A stretch of 64,000 nucleotides of DNA from an uncultured Tenacibaculum sp. (GCA_947493285.1 CANLQH010000001.1:248001-312000); one strand, 5' to 3'; counted from the first letter of the stretch, positions 18,718-27,738 are shown. Numbers and translations are program-made. The notes: generated from the letters alone by a model not told the origin.

Positions 18718-19020
18718 TTATTTTTTTCCTTCTAATTCTTCATCATTTTCTCTAAAGGCGCTGGGTAAAATATCTGGAATTAATTTTATTAATAATGGTA
18801 GTAATAATGCGCCTCCTGGCAGCATAAAAACTGTAAATGCTGGTACAGCCTTACAAATATCTAATAACTGCTCTTTAATTTTATCTTTTTCTTCAGATGA
18901 AAGCGAAGTAGTCATTGACTTTTTTATTAAAAAGACTAGCTCCTTACTTTCAGTAAGTTCTTTAGCTAGCCTTTTCTTATTTTTTTGAATGGCTTCTTTT
19001 ATTTCGTCAACCGTATTCAT
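18718..19020 (-). CDS. Small LETM1-like protein
   Basis: 100 residues. The N-terminal 50 residues are a charged helix (DEIKEAIQKNKKRLAKELTESKELVFLIKK), and the segment PAFTVFMLPGGALLLPLLIKLIPDILPSAF (about 56-86) closely resembles the LETM1 core. In mitochondria LETM1 is an inner-membrane ion-exchange or ribosome-binding protein; the bacterial short form has no established role. The hydrophobic core may be one membrane hairpin. Its ATG overlaps the stop of the proline dehydrogenase gene by one base, so the two are co-expressed. Confidence 0.65.
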   Translation of the reverse strand: MNTVDEIKEAIQKNKKRLAKELTESKELVFLIKKSMTTSLSSEEKDKIKEQLLDICKAVPAFTVFMLPGGALLLPLLIKLIPDILPSAFRENDEELEGKK

Positions 19021-20183
19021 TATACTTTACGACGTTTTCTTTCTGTTTTCAATAAATTTAGCTCCCTTGATGTTTGTCCTGCAACCGAAGTATTTTCTTC
19101 TGCTCTACGAATTAAATAAGGCATTACATCTCTAACTGGGCCAAAAGGAACGTATTTAGCTACGTTATAACCTCCTTTGGCTAAATTAAAACTAATATGA
19201 TCACTCATACCATATAATTGACCAAACCACATACGATTATCGTCTGCTTCAATTTTGTATTCCTTTGCTAAATCCATTAATAAATAAGAACTCTCTTCAT
19301 TGTGAGTTCCTGCAAAAATGGCCATATTTTTATGCTCCATCATAAAACGAATTGCTTCGTTATAATTATCATCAGTAGCTTGTTTGTCTTTGCAAATTGG
19401 AGAAGCGTATCCTTTTTCTTCAGCTCTTTCTCGCTCTTTTTCCATATATGCCCCACGAACAACTTTCATACCGATATGATATCCTTTTTGATGCGCTTTT
19501 TGGTATAAACCTCGTAAATACTCCATACGATCATGACGATACATTTGTAAGGTGTTGAATACAATCGCTTTTTCTTTGTTGTATTCTTCCATTAACTCTT
19601 CAATCAGATCATCAGCTGCATCTTGCATCCAGCTTTCTTCAGCATCAATTAATAAAGGAACATCTTTTGCTACTGCTGCTTTACATACTGTATGAAAACG
19701 GTCTACGACTCTCTTCCATTCTATCTTTTCTTCTTCGGTATGTTCTTCTCCTTCTGTTAATTTTTGATACAATGCAAAACGACCAAAACCTGTTGGTTTA
19801 AAAACAGCATAAGGAATAGATTTTTTCTCTTCAGCAAAATCAATTGTTTTTAAGGTCATTGCTAAAGCATCATCAAACTGCGCTTCATCTTCTTTACCTT
19901 CAACTGAATAATCTAAAACACTATGAACATTACCTTTTTCATACATCTTTTCAATATTAGGCAAACAATCGTCTTCTGTTACTCCCCCACAAAAATGGTC
20001 GAATACAGTAGAACGAATTAAACCTTCAACAGGTAAATGTGCTTTTAAAGCAAAATTAGTTACCGCAGTACCGATACGAACCATCGGTTGATTTTGTATC
20101 ATCTTAAATAAAAAATAAGCGCGTTCTAATTCAGAATCTGACTTTAATTTAAAAGCTATCTCGGTATTATCAAAAAGTTTCAT
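19020..20183 (-). CDS. Proline dehydrogenase
   Basis: 387 residues, a stand-alone ProDH (PutA N-terminal catalytic domain type). The FAD-binding barrel is seen in VFKPTGFGRFALYQKL, LLIDAEESWMQDAADD, MKVVRGAYMEKERERAEEKGY and FGQLYGMSDHISFNLA; the last contains residues contacting FAD and proline. It oxidises proline to pyrroline-5-carboxylate at the inner face of the membrane. It has a TATATTTG promoter 32 bases upstream and precedes the LETM1-like gene in a two-gene operon. Confidence 0.92.
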   Translation of the reverse strand: MKLFDNTEIAFKLKSDSELERAYFLFKMIQNQPMVRIGTAVTNFALKAHLPVEGLIRSTVFDHFCGGVTEDDCLPNIEKMYEKGNVHSVLDYSVEGKEDEAQFDDALAMTLKTIDFAEEKKSIPYAVFKPTGFGRFALYQKLTEGEEHTEEEKIEWKRVVDRFHTVCKAAVAKDVPLLIDAEESWMQDAADDLIEELMEEYNKEKAIVFNTLQMYRHDRMEYLRGLYQKAHQKGYHIGMKVVRGAYMEKERERAEEKGYASPICKDKQATDDNYNEAIRFMMEHKNMAIFAGTHNEESSYLLMDLAKEYKIEADDNRMWFGQLYGMSDHISFNLAKGGYNVAKYVPFGPVRDVMPYLIRRAEENTSVAGQTSRELNLLKTERKRRKV

Positions 20184-20215
20184 TTTCCCTTGAATAAATA
20201 TTAGTTGTTCTATCG

Positions 20216-20223
20216 CAAATATA
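20216..20223 (-). promoter_or_regulatory. Candidate -7 box (TATATTTG) for the proline dehydrogenase operon
   Basis: Exact TAnnTTTG match 32 bases upstream of the ATG at 20183. Confidence 0.55.
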
Positions 20224-20285
20224 AAAGAGAACTATGAAATAAATTAACTTTTTCTCTTTAATTTCGCTTTAAACTTATTAAAGAA

Positions 20286-21344
20286 ATGACGTCAATTCAA
20301 GCAGTAACATATCCAATTCATTTTAATGAGAAAGCTTATGCTGAATTAGCAGGTTTAATCGCTGCTAAAAACTACTCTTCTATTTTTATTCTGGTAGATG
20401 ACAATACGTTAACACATTGTTATCCTAGATTTATGCAATTATTGGCGACAGATAAAAGTATTGAAGTAATTCAGATTGATGCTGGTGAAATTCATAAAAA
20501 CATTGAAACTTGTGTTGGTGTTTGGGATGTAATGACTGAATTAGGTGCCGACCGTAAAAGTTTACTAATTACTTTAGGTGGTGGGGTGATTACTGATTTA
20601 GGTGGTTTTGTAGCTTCAACTTTTAAGCGCGGAATTGATTTTATAAACATACCTACGACCTTATTAAGTATGGTAGATGCTTCTGTTGGTGGTAAAACAG
20701 GAATTGATTTAGGAGTTTTAAAAAATCAGATTGGTTTGTTTGCTAACCCAGAAATGATTGTCTTAGATCCTGAATATTTACACACACTTGATGCTAGAGA
20801 AATTAGATCAGGTACCGCTGAAATTATTAAATATGGTATGACACACGACATTCATTTATTTAATGAAATAAAAGATAATTCTGAATTAAATATTATCGAT
20901 TTAATTCATCGCTCGATAGAAATTAAAAACGACGTTGTTTTAAAAGACCCGAAAGAACAAAATGTTCGTAAAGTTTTAAATTGGGGGCATACTATTGGTC
21001 ACGGAGTTGAATCTTACTTTTTAGATAGTGAACATAAAGAAAACCTTACGCATGGTGAAGCCATTGCTATTGGTATGATTTGCGAAGCATATATATCATC
21101 AGAGCTCTTAGGTTTTCCAAAGGATAAATTAAAAGAAATTAAAGAATCCATAATTGCTATTTATGGCAAAGTTGAAATTTTAGATGAAGATTTTTCTTCT
21201 ATTATGGAATTAATGAAACACGATAAGAAAAATGTAGGAGGAGAAATCAATTTTGTACTCTTAAATAATTACGAAAATTTTAAAATAGATTGTAAAGTGT
21301 CTAGCCAATTAATTAAAGAAAGTTTACAGTTTTATACAAATTAA
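20286..21344 (+). CDS. aroB: 3-dehydroquinate synthase
   Basis: 352 residues, normal length. NAD-binding LGGGVITDLGGFVASTFKRG, the IPTTLLSMVDASVGGKTGID motif, the zinc ligands in the LNWGHTIGHGVE and LTHGEAIAIGM segments, and a glutamate in the RSGTAEIIKYG motif are all present. It makes dehydroquinate from DAHP in the shikimate pathway. It stands alone, ends in a strong terminator, and is divergent from the proline dehydrogenase operon. Confidence 0.96.
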   Translation: MTSIQAVTYPIHFNEKAYAELAGLIAAKNYSSIFILVDDNTLTHCYPRFMQLLATDKSIEVIQIDAGEIHKNIETCVGVWDVMTELGADRKSLLITLGGGVITDLGGFVASTFKRGIDFINIPTTLLSMVDASVGGKTGIDLGVLKNQIGLFANPEMIVLDPEYLHTLDAREIRSGTAEIIKYGMTHDIHLFNEIKDNSELNIIDLIHRSIEIKNDVVLKDPKEQNVRKVLNWGHTIGHGVESYFLDSEHKENLTHGEAIAIGMICEAYISSELLGFPKDKLKEIKESIIAIYGKVEILDEDFSSIMELMKHDKKNVGGEINFVLLNNYENFKIDCKVSSQLIKESLQFYTN

Positions 21345-21374
21345 AAAAGGCGACTAAGTTTGGTCGCCTTTTTT
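21344..21374 (+). terminator. Terminator of aroB
   Basis: AAAAAGGCGAC and GTCGCCTTTTT form an 11-bp stem beginning at the last base of the stop codon and ending in six T. Confidence 0.85.
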
Positions 21375-21431
21375 AATAAATTACTTCGGATCAAGAACAA
21401 GAGCTTTAAATCCTTGGCTATCGCCCTGCTA

Positions 21432-22562
21432 TTAAACAGTTACAGAACAACTTTTATATATTTCTTCGTAAACTGGTAATATGTTTTGTAAAGAAAATAA
21501 TTTAATATGTTCTTTTGCGTTCTTTTTAAACCTTTCTAAAACTGCTTCATCCTTTAAAATAGTAATGGCATTTTTTGCCATATCATCAACATCACCAAAT
21601 TCACTTAAATATCCCGTTTTACCGTGAATATTTACTTCTGGCAAACCTCCTCTATTGGTTGAAATCACAGCAGTACTCGCTGCCATTGCTTCTAAAGCTG
21701 CTAGTCCAAAACTCTCTGTTTCTGATGGTAATAAAAATACATCAGAATAACATAGAATTTTTTCTACTTCATTACTATTTCCTAAAAATAAAACTCTGTC
21801 TTCAATACCTAATTCTTTTACTAAATTCTCAGCATTTAAACGTTCAGGTCCATCACCTACCATTAATAGTTTAGAAGGAATTTCTTTTTGAACTCTATTG
21901 AATATTTTAATAACATCATCAGTACGTTTTACAGGGCGAAAATTACTTACATGTGTTAGTATCTTTTCTTCAGGATTTGCTAAAGCAATACGCTTACATT
22001 CTGTTTGATGCGCTTTTGCATATTTTTCTCCATCAATAAAATTATATACAACTTTAATATCCTTTTCAATATTAAATAAACGAAGTGTATCTTCTTTTAA
22101 ACTATTAGAAACCGTAGTTACTTCATCAGATTTATTAATACTAAACTCTACGGCTGTTTTATAGGTTGGATGACTTCCTACTAAAGTAATATCGGTACCA
22201 TGCAATGTCGTTACTACTTTTACGTTAATACCTTTATCTTCTAGCATCTTTTTAGCCATATATGCTGCATATGCATGAGGAATTGCATAATGCACATGTA
22301 AAACCTCTAAGTTATATTTTTCTACGACTTCAACCATTTTACTTGATAAAGCCAATTCATAAGGTTGGTATTGAAATAATGGGTATTCTTCTAAAACTAC
22401 TTCGTGAAAATGTAAGCGGTGAGAGAAAAAGTCAAGTCGAACAGGTTGATTATAGGTTATAAAATGCACTTCATGACCTTTATCTGCTAATGCCATTCCT
22501 AATTCTGTAGCTACTACTCCACTTCCTCCAAATGTAGGATAACATACAATTCCTATTCTCAT
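21432..22562 (-). CDS. bshA: N-acetyl-alpha-D-glucosaminyl L-malate synthase
   Basis: 376 residues, GT-B fold, glycosyltransferase family 4. The opening GIVCYPTFGGSGVVATELG and the LHVHYAIPHAYAAY segment are characteristic of BshA, and the C-terminal SETESFGLAALEAMA holds the E-x7-E nucleotide-sugar motif. BshA joins GlcNAc to L-malate, the first step of bacillithiol synthesis, the low-molecular-weight thiol of many Bacteroidota. The partner genes are not in the window. The bases between this gene and the aroB terminator show no other gene. Confidence 0.92.
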   Translation of the reverse strand: MRIGIVCYPTFGGSGVVATELGMALADKGHEVHFITYNQPVRLDFFSHRLHFHEVVLEEYPLFQYQPYELALSSKMVEVVEKYNLEVLHVHYAIPHAYAAYMAKKMLEDKGINVKVVTTLHGTDITLVGSHPTYKTAVEFSINKSDEVTTVSNSLKEDTLRLFNIEKDIKVVYNFIDGEKYAKAHQTECKRIALANPEEKILTHVSNFRPVKRTDDVIKIFNRVQKEIPSKLLMVGDGPERLNAENLVKELGIEDRVLFLGNSNEVEKILCYSDVFLLPSETESFGLAALEAMAASTAVISTNRGGLPEVNIHGKTGYLSEFGDVDDMAKNAITILKDEAVLERFKKNAKEHIKLFSLQNILPVYEEIYKSCSVTV

Positions 22563-22645
22563 ATTTCTACTTGGTTATTTATCTGTAATTAATGACGTAA
22601 ATTTAAGCTATTACTTACGCTTATTTGTGAAGAAAAACATAAAAA

Positions 22646-22670
22646 AATCCCACTATAAAAAGCGGGATTT
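22646..22670 (-). terminator. Terminator of the transketolase N-subunit gene
   Basis: AAATCCC and GGGATTT arms flank a 12-base loop, followed on the minus strand by seven T. It lies between the transketolase gene and bshA. Confidence 0.7.
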
Positions 22671-22694
22671 AATTTTTATCATAAAAAGAGAATA

Positions 22695-23540
22695 TTAATA
22701 ATCTCCTAATGTTTCTGGATTTTGAGCTAACGACTCTGCTAATTGCTCATCGTTAGGTGCTTTACCATGCCACGCATGTGTATGCATCATAAAATCAATA
22801 CCATTCCCCATTTCTGTGTATAATAACACACAAACTGGTTTTCCTTTACCTGTACGAGTTTTTGCGTCTGCCATTCCACTTAAAATAGCTTCTACATCAT
22901 TTCCTTCTTTTATTTCTAAAACATCCCATCCAAAAGCCTCAAACTTTGCTTTTAAACTTCCCATTGCTAATACTTGATCTGTAGTACCATCAATTTGTTT
23001 TTCATTTACATCAACAGTTGCGATTAAATTGTCAACTTTTTTACCAGCAGCATACATTGCAGCTTCCCAAATTTGACCTTCTTGCAACTCACCATCTCCA
23101 TGTAAAGTATAAATAATCTTATCATCTCCGTTTAGCTTCTTAGCTTGAGCAGCACCAATAGCAACACTCATTCCTTGTCCTAAAGAGCCTGAAGCAATAC
23201 GAATACCCGGTAGATGCTCATGAGTTGTAGGGTGCCCTTGTAAACGAGTATCTAACTTTCTAAAAGTAGCCAACTCAGCAACAGGAAAAAATCCACTACG
23301 AGCTAATACACTATAGTAAACTGGTGATATATGTCCGTTTGATAAAAAGAATAAATCTTCGTTTTCACCATCCATTTTAAAATCAGTAGAATAATCCATG
23401 ATTTCTTGATATAAGCAAGTAAAAAACTCTGCACACCCTAAAGAACCTCCTGGATGTCCTGAACTAACTGCATGTACCATACGAACGATATCTCTACGAA
23501 CCTGTTGTGTAAAATCTTGAAGCTGTTGTGTTGTTGACAT
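22695..23540 (-). CDS. Transketolase, N-terminal subunit
   Basis: 281 residues, only the thiamine-diphosphate-binding half. The GHPGGSLGCAEFFTCLY and HGDGELQEGQIWEAAMYAA motifs with VDVNEKQIDG bind the diphosphate and metal. In split transketolases a separate C-terminal subunit completes the enzyme of the non-oxidative pentose phosphate pathway. Here neither neighbour is that subunit: bshA follows behind a terminator and a secreted protein gene precedes. A TACTTTTG promoter lies 22 bases upstream. Confidence 0.9.
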   Translation of the reverse strand: MSTTQQLQDFTQQVRRDIVRMVHAVSSGHPGGSLGCAEFFTCLYQEIMDYSTDFKMDGENEDLFFLSNGHISPVYYSVLARSGFFPVAELATFRKLDTRLQGHPTTHEHLPGIRIASGSLGQGMSVAIGAAQAKKLNGDDKIIYTLHGDGELQEGQIWEAAMYAAGKKVDNLIATVDVNEKQIDGTTDQVLAMGSLKAKFEAFGWDVLEIKEGNDVEAILSGMADAKTRTGKGKPVCVLLYTEMGNGIDFMMHTHAWHGKAPNDEQLAESLAQNPETLGDY

Positions 23541-23562
23541 TATTGTTTTTGTTTTATACGGA

Positions 23563-23570
23563 CAAAAGTA
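23563..23570 (-). promoter_or_regulatory. Candidate -7 box (TACTTTTG) for the transketolase subunit gene
   Basis: Exact TAnnTTTG match 22 bases upstream of the ATG at 23540. Confidence 0.55.
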
Positions 23571-23602
23571 ACAGTTTAAAATACAATTGCCAATTACTTT
23601 TT

Positions 23603-24862
23603 TTAGGTTTTCTGCTTTTTCTTTTTAGCAGCTGGAAATAACACATTATTTAAAATTAAACGGTACCCTGGTGATGTTGGATGCAAGTCTAGCTCCGTTT
23701 TTGGATCCCCTACTCTATGCTGGTAATCTTCAGGATCATGACCGCCATAAAAAGTAAACATTCCTTTTCCTTTGGTTCCATGAATATAACGTCCCTCTCC
23801 ATTGGTTTTATTTTCTCCTAAAACCATTATCGTTGATTTTATTGTATTTCGATCAAAAGATGTTGTTTGCCCCATAAACGCTTTTACTAATTGCGTATGA
23901 TTTTGTGTAAGCATGGTAGGAACTTGATCCCATTTCGCAGAGTATTCATTCAATGTAAAATAATCTACTTCTTTTTTAACTCTACGTTTACGAGTCATAT
24001 CTATAGAAGAAAACTCATAAGTTGTAGGATTACGAATCAGTTCGAAATCTTTGAAAGCAAAGGTTTTATTAAAATCTATTTTCGATTGATAATTAGGTTC
24101 GGATGCATCACCATCAAACATTCCTTCACAAATATCAACTCCATCGGCAGCTAAAGCAATATCAAAACTATCGGTTGCAGAACACATGGCAAACATAAAT
24201 CCACCTCCAATAACATAGTCTCGGATTTTCTTAGCCACTGCTCCTTTTTCATCTGAAACTTTTGCGTATCCTAATTTTGTAGCTAATGCTTCTGCATCTT
24301 TCTTTTGTTGTATATACCATGGCGCTGTTCTAAATGCTCCATAAAAACGACCGTACTGACCAGTAAAATCTTCATGGTGTAGATGCAACCACTCGTATAA
24401 CAACAGTTTATCATTTAAAACTTCTTCGTCATAAATTACATCAAACGGAATTTCAGCATAGGTTAATACCATTGTTACTGCATCATCCCAAGGCATTTTA
24501 CTTTTTGGTGAATACACCGCTATTTTTGGTGCTTTTTCTAAAGTTACTGCTTCTTGATTTTTAGAAGGTGAAGATATTTCTTCTAAGATTAAAGCTGATT
24601 TAGCGTCTGAAATTAATTGGTAAGAAACTCCTCTAATTTTACACTCTTTTTCTACTGCTTCGTTATTCTCAATTAAAAAAGCACCGCCATCATAGTTTAA
24701 TAACCATTTTGCTTTTAAACCATTTTGTAAAGCATAATAGACAATACCGTACGCTTTTAAATGGTTTTTCTGATTCTCATGACTCATCGGTACATAAATA
24801 AATGATGCCCAAATTGAGTTTGAGAATAGTAGTAATATTAATATGTAAAGAAGTTTTTTCAT
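23603..24862 (-). CDS. Conserved secreted protein (labelled asparagine synthetase B in relatives)
   Basis: About 419 residues from ATG 24862 (MKKLLYILILLLFSNSIWAS), chosen because it gives a clean signal peptide; the frame extends seven codons further upstream. The mature part has a segment IAVYSPKSKMPWDDAVTMVLTYAEIPFDVIYDE and VIGGGFMFAMCSATDSFDIALAADGVD that looks like a Rossmann-type, glutaminase- or ThuA-like fold. From memory, relatives in Flavobacteriia carry the name asparagine synthetase B, but no glutaminase N-terminal cysteine or PP-loop of that enzyme is present, so I treat the name as doubtful. A basic tail AAKKKKQKT closes it. Function unknown. Confidence 0.65.
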   Translation of the reverse strand: MKKLLYILILLLFSNSIWASFIYVPMSHENQKNHLKAYGIVYYALQNGLKAKWLLNYDGGAFLIENNEAVEKECKIRGVSYQLISDAKSALILEEISSPSKNQEAVTLEKAPKIAVYSPKSKMPWDDAVTMVLTYAEIPFDVIYDEEVLNDKLLLYEWLHLHHEDFTGQYGRFYGAFRTAPWYIQQKKDAEALATKLGYAKVSDEKGAVAKKIRDYVIGGGFMFAMCSATDSFDIALAADGVDICEGMFDGDASEPNYQSKIDFNKTFAFKDFELIRNPTTYEFSSIDMTRKRRVKKEVDYFTLNEYSAKWDQVPTMLTQNHTQLVKAFMGQTTSFDRNTIKSTIMVLGENKTNGEGRYIHGTKGKGMFTFYGGHDPEDYQHRVGDPKTELDLHPTSPGYRLILNNVLFPAAKKKKQKT

Positions 24863-24874
24863 ACCAAAAACTAA

Positions 24875-24906
24875 AATACACAATTACTAATTAGCAATTG
24901 TGTATT
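24875..24906 (-). terminator. Terminator-like hairpin after dnaB
   Basis: AATACACAATT and AATTGTGTATT form a perfect 11-bp stem with a ten-base loop and a T-rich tail on the minus strand. It lies 13 bases ahead of the secreted protein ATG, so it could also act as a leader structure for that gene. Confidence 0.6.
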
Positions 24907-24933
24907 CTTATATATTTTATAATTTATTTAAGT

Positions 24934-26448
24934 TTAAAACGGAACTCCATCATCACTTGGACCAAAAGCATCTTCTGCTGATGGAAAATTATTCGATGAA
25001 ATTTCGTCGTTAAAACTAGAGTTCATACTCGATTGGAATTCACTACTAAAACCTTCTTCTAAATCTGAAAACTTCGCTAAATGTCCAGTAAACTTTAAAC
25101 GAATATTATCTAATCCACCGTTACGATGTTTTGCAACGATAAACTCACCCTGCCCTTCACATGGTGAATGATCATCATCATCCCATTCTGTCATACCGTA
25201 ATATTCTGGTCTAAAGATAAACGATACAATATCGGCATCTTGCTCAATCGCTCCAGATTCACGAAGATCGGATAGTAATGGACGCTTAGAACCTCCACGA
25301 GTTTCTACCGCACGCGATAACTGAGATAATGCAATTACCGGCACACTTAATTCTTTTGCTAATGCTTTAAGGTTACGCGAAATCGTTGATATTTCTTGCT
25401 CACGGTTTCCTCCAGATCCACCAGCTGTCATTAACTGTAAATAATCAATAATTAAGATACGAACGTTATGTTGTGATACCAAACGACGGGCTTTTGCACG
25501 CAAATCGAAAATTGAAAGTGCTGGAGTATCATCAATAAAAATAGGTGCATCAGAAAGTTTCTTAACCTTTACATTTAACTGCTCCCATTCGTGTGGCTCT
25601 AAATTACCTTTACGCAACTTCTCTGATGTTAATCCTGTTTCAGAAGAAATCATACGTGTAATTAATTGTACCGATGACATCTCTAAAGAAAATACTGCAA
25701 CTGCATGATTAAAATCAATCGCCATATTTTTAGCCATTGAAATTACAAATGCTGTTTTACCCATACCTGGACGCGCAGCGATAATAATTAAATCGGAAGG
25801 TTGCCAACCAGAAGTTAACGCATCTAATTTGGTAAAACCAGTGGCTAAACCACTCATACCTTCCTTGGTAGAAATCTCTTGAATTTTATTAATCGATTGT
25901 TGTACTAACGAATCTGCTTTCTCTGCTCCTTTTTTAAGGTTACCTTGTGTTACCTCAAATAATTTTCCTTCGGCATCGTCTAATAAATCAAAAACATCAA
26001 CAGTTTCATCGTAAGCATTTTCAATAATTTCTGAAGAAATACTAATTAGCTTTCGTTGAATATATTTTTCTAAAATAATACGAGAGTGAAACTCGATATG
26101 TGCAGAAGACGCAACTTTTTGAGTTAAACCAATTAAATAAAAGTCTCCTCCAGCTAAATCTAACTTTCCATCTTTTTTTAATTGATTTGATACGGTACGT
26201 AAGTCAATTGGTTCCGAGTTTTGGAACAACGCATAAATAGCTGCATATACTTCTTGATGACGTTTATCGTAAAAAGCATCAGGATGTAAAATATCAATTA
26301 CTTCATCTATCCCCTTCTTATCTATCATCATTGCCCCTAACACTGCTTCTTCTAATTCTAAAGCTTGTGGAGGGAGTTTTCCTTTTTCTAAACTAATTAT
26401 TTTTGACTTGTCAATTTTTGATCCTCTGAGAGATTGAGTTCTTTCCAT
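24934..26448 (-). CDS. dnaB: Replicative DNA helicase DnaB
   Basis: 504 residues. The N-terminal domain (about 25-130) begins at LPPQALELEEAVLGAMM; the RecA-like domain holds Walker A ARPGMGKT (225-232), Walker B LLIIDYLQLM-type strand (ILIIDYLQLM), and the H4 arginine-finger region. A long acidic C-terminal tail is typical for Bacteroidota. It unwinds DNA ahead of the fork as a hexamer. No intein is present. A TACATTTG box ends five bases before the start codon. Confidence 0.96.
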   Translation of the reverse strand: MERTQSLRGSKIDKSKIISLEKGKLPPQALELEEAVLGAMMIDKKGIDEVIDILHPDAFYDKRHQEVYAAIYALFQNSEPIDLRTVSNQLKKDGKLDLAGGDFYLIGLTQKVASSAHIEFHSRIILEKYIQRKLISISSEIIENAYDETVDVFDLLDDAEGKLFEVTQGNLKKGAEKADSLVQQSINKIQEISTKEGMSGLATGFTKLDALTSGWQPSDLIIIAARPGMGKTAFVISMAKNMAIDFNHAVAVFSLEMSSVQLITRMISSETGLTSEKLRKGNLEPHEWEQLNVKVKKLSDAPIFIDDTPALSIFDLRAKARRLVSQHNVRILIIDYLQLMTAGGSGGNREQEISTISRNLKALAKELSVPVIALSQLSRAVETRGGSKRPLLSDLRESGAIEQDADIVSFIFRPEYYGMTEWDDDDHSPCEGQGEFIVAKHRNGGLDNIRLKFTGHLAKFSDLEEGFSSEFQSSMNSSFNDEISSNNFPSAEDAFGPSDDGVPF

Positions 26449-26453
26449 AGCAG

Positions 26454-26461
26454 CAAATGTA
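26454..26461 (-). promoter_or_regulatory. Candidate -7 box (TACATTTG) abutting the dnaB ATG
   Basis: Exact TAnnTTTG match with only five bases between its last G and the dnaB start at 26448, implying a nearly leaderless mRNA. Confidence 0.55.
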
Positions 26462-26563
26462 AATTTTTAAGATGATATTTGTAGAAGCGATGCTCAACTT
26501 TCTTTATACACAAATTTTGTAAACAAAATTGTTATTAACTTGTTGATAACGTATCAACTTTCT

Positions 26564-26571
26564 TATTTTTG
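26564..26571 (+). promoter_or_regulatory. Candidate promoter (TATTTTTG) abutting the DUF3810 ATG
   Basis: Exact -7 box ending five bases before the ATG at 26577. A TTG at 26543-26545 lies 18 bases upstream of the box, the spacing expected for the -33 element. Confidence 0.6.
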
Positions 26572-26576
26572 GTGTC

Positions 26577-27647
26577 ATGCGTCACAAAAAAAAATATTTA
26601 TTCCTTACAATAGCATTACCGATTCAGATCTTTTTAGTGCAATTTTTAAGCCAAAGATCGTCATTAATTGAACAATATTATAGTAACGGATTATACATAT
26701 ACATCTCAAATTTTTTTCGTTTTATTCTAGGGTGGATTCCATTTTCTTTTGGTGATGTTTTAGGCTTTATATTAATTTTCTTTTTTGCAAGAGGACTACA
26801 TCGTTTAATTAAAAACAGATTTAAAAACCTTGTATATCATGCTTTAAAGTTTACAGCAATTTTATCAATCGTTTATTTTTGTTTTTACACTTTTTGGGGC
26901 TTGAATTATTTTAGAGAGCCATTAGCTAAAAATTTAGGTTTACAACAATCAAAATATTCTACTGAAGAGTTAGTAAAAACAACAAAACAAATTGTTTCTG
27001 AACTAAATAAAGTTCATTTACAAATTACAAAAAATGACACTTTAAAAATTGAAACTCCATATTCTCAAAAAGAAATTTACAAACTAGCTCCTAATGGATA
27101 TGATAATTTATCGAATATTTATCCTCAATTAAGTTATAAAATTCCTTCTATAAAAAGTTCCTTAGTTAGCTTGTTCCAGTCTTATAACGGAACTGCAGGT
27201 TATATCAATCCTATTACTGGTGAAGCTCAAATAAACGACATGATACCTAAAACAGGATATCCTTCTACTACCTGTCATGAAATGGCGCATCAAATAGGTT
27301 GGGCTGCTGAAAACGATGCTAATTTTGTTGGTTTCCTAGCATCCATTGCAAATGATGATTTACACTTTAAATATTCGGGTTATCGAATGGCTTATAATTA
27401 TTGCATTGGTCAAGTTTATAAGCATGATAAAACGATTGCTAAAGAAATTAAAAAATCAGTAAACAAAGGCATTTATAAAGATTATAGAGATAGCTATTTA
27501 CACTGGAAACAGTTCGACAATCCTATTGAGCCTTATTTTAAAAAAGGATATAATTCGTATTTAAAAGCAAATAATCAAACCAAAGGAATTAAGTCTTACA
27601 GTTATGTAGTAGATTTATTAATTGCTTATTATAAACAGGATAATTAA
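26577..27647 (+). CDS. DUF3810 family membrane-anchored metalloprotease-like protein
   Basis: 356 residues. Three hydrophobic segments (about 7-24, 45-73, 90-108) anchor it in the inner membrane, and the C-terminal part faces outward or inward undetermined. The zincin motif HEMAH is at 234-238, preceded by the conserved AGYINPITGEAQINDMIPKTGYPSTTC-type segment, so a zinc-dependent peptidase is plausible. The substrate is unknown. It is divergent from dnaB with both start codons very close to their promoters. A terminator was not seen before pepT. Confidence 0.78.
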   Translation: MRHKKKYLFLTIALPIQIFLVQFLSQRSSLIEQYYSNGLYIYISNFFRFILGWIPFSFGDVLGFILIFFFARGLHRLIKNRFKNLVYHALKFTAILSIVYFCFYTFWGLNYFREPLAKNLGLQQSKYSTEELVKTTKQIVSELNKVHLQITKNDTLKIETPYSQKEIYKLAPNGYDNLSNIYPQLSYKIPSIKSSLVSLFQSYNGTAGYINPITGEAQINDMIPKTGYPSTTCHEMAHQIGWAAENDANFVGFLASIANDDLHFKYSGYRMAYNYCIGQVYKHDKTIAKEIKKSVNKGIYKDYRDSYLHWKQFDNPIEPYFKKGYNSYLKANNQTKGIKSYSYVVDLLIAYYKQDN

Positions 27648-27730
27648 AACTTAAATAAACTGAGGCTATTTAGTGTATAAATGTATTTGTAAAGTCATAA
27701 AATTAATTGATAAAATACAACTGAAATAAC

Positions 27731-27738
27731 TATTTTTG
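27731..27738 (+). promoter_or_regulatory. Candidate -7 box (TATTTTTG) for pepT
   Basis: Exact TAnnTTTG match 20 bases before the pepT ATG. Confidence 0.55.
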
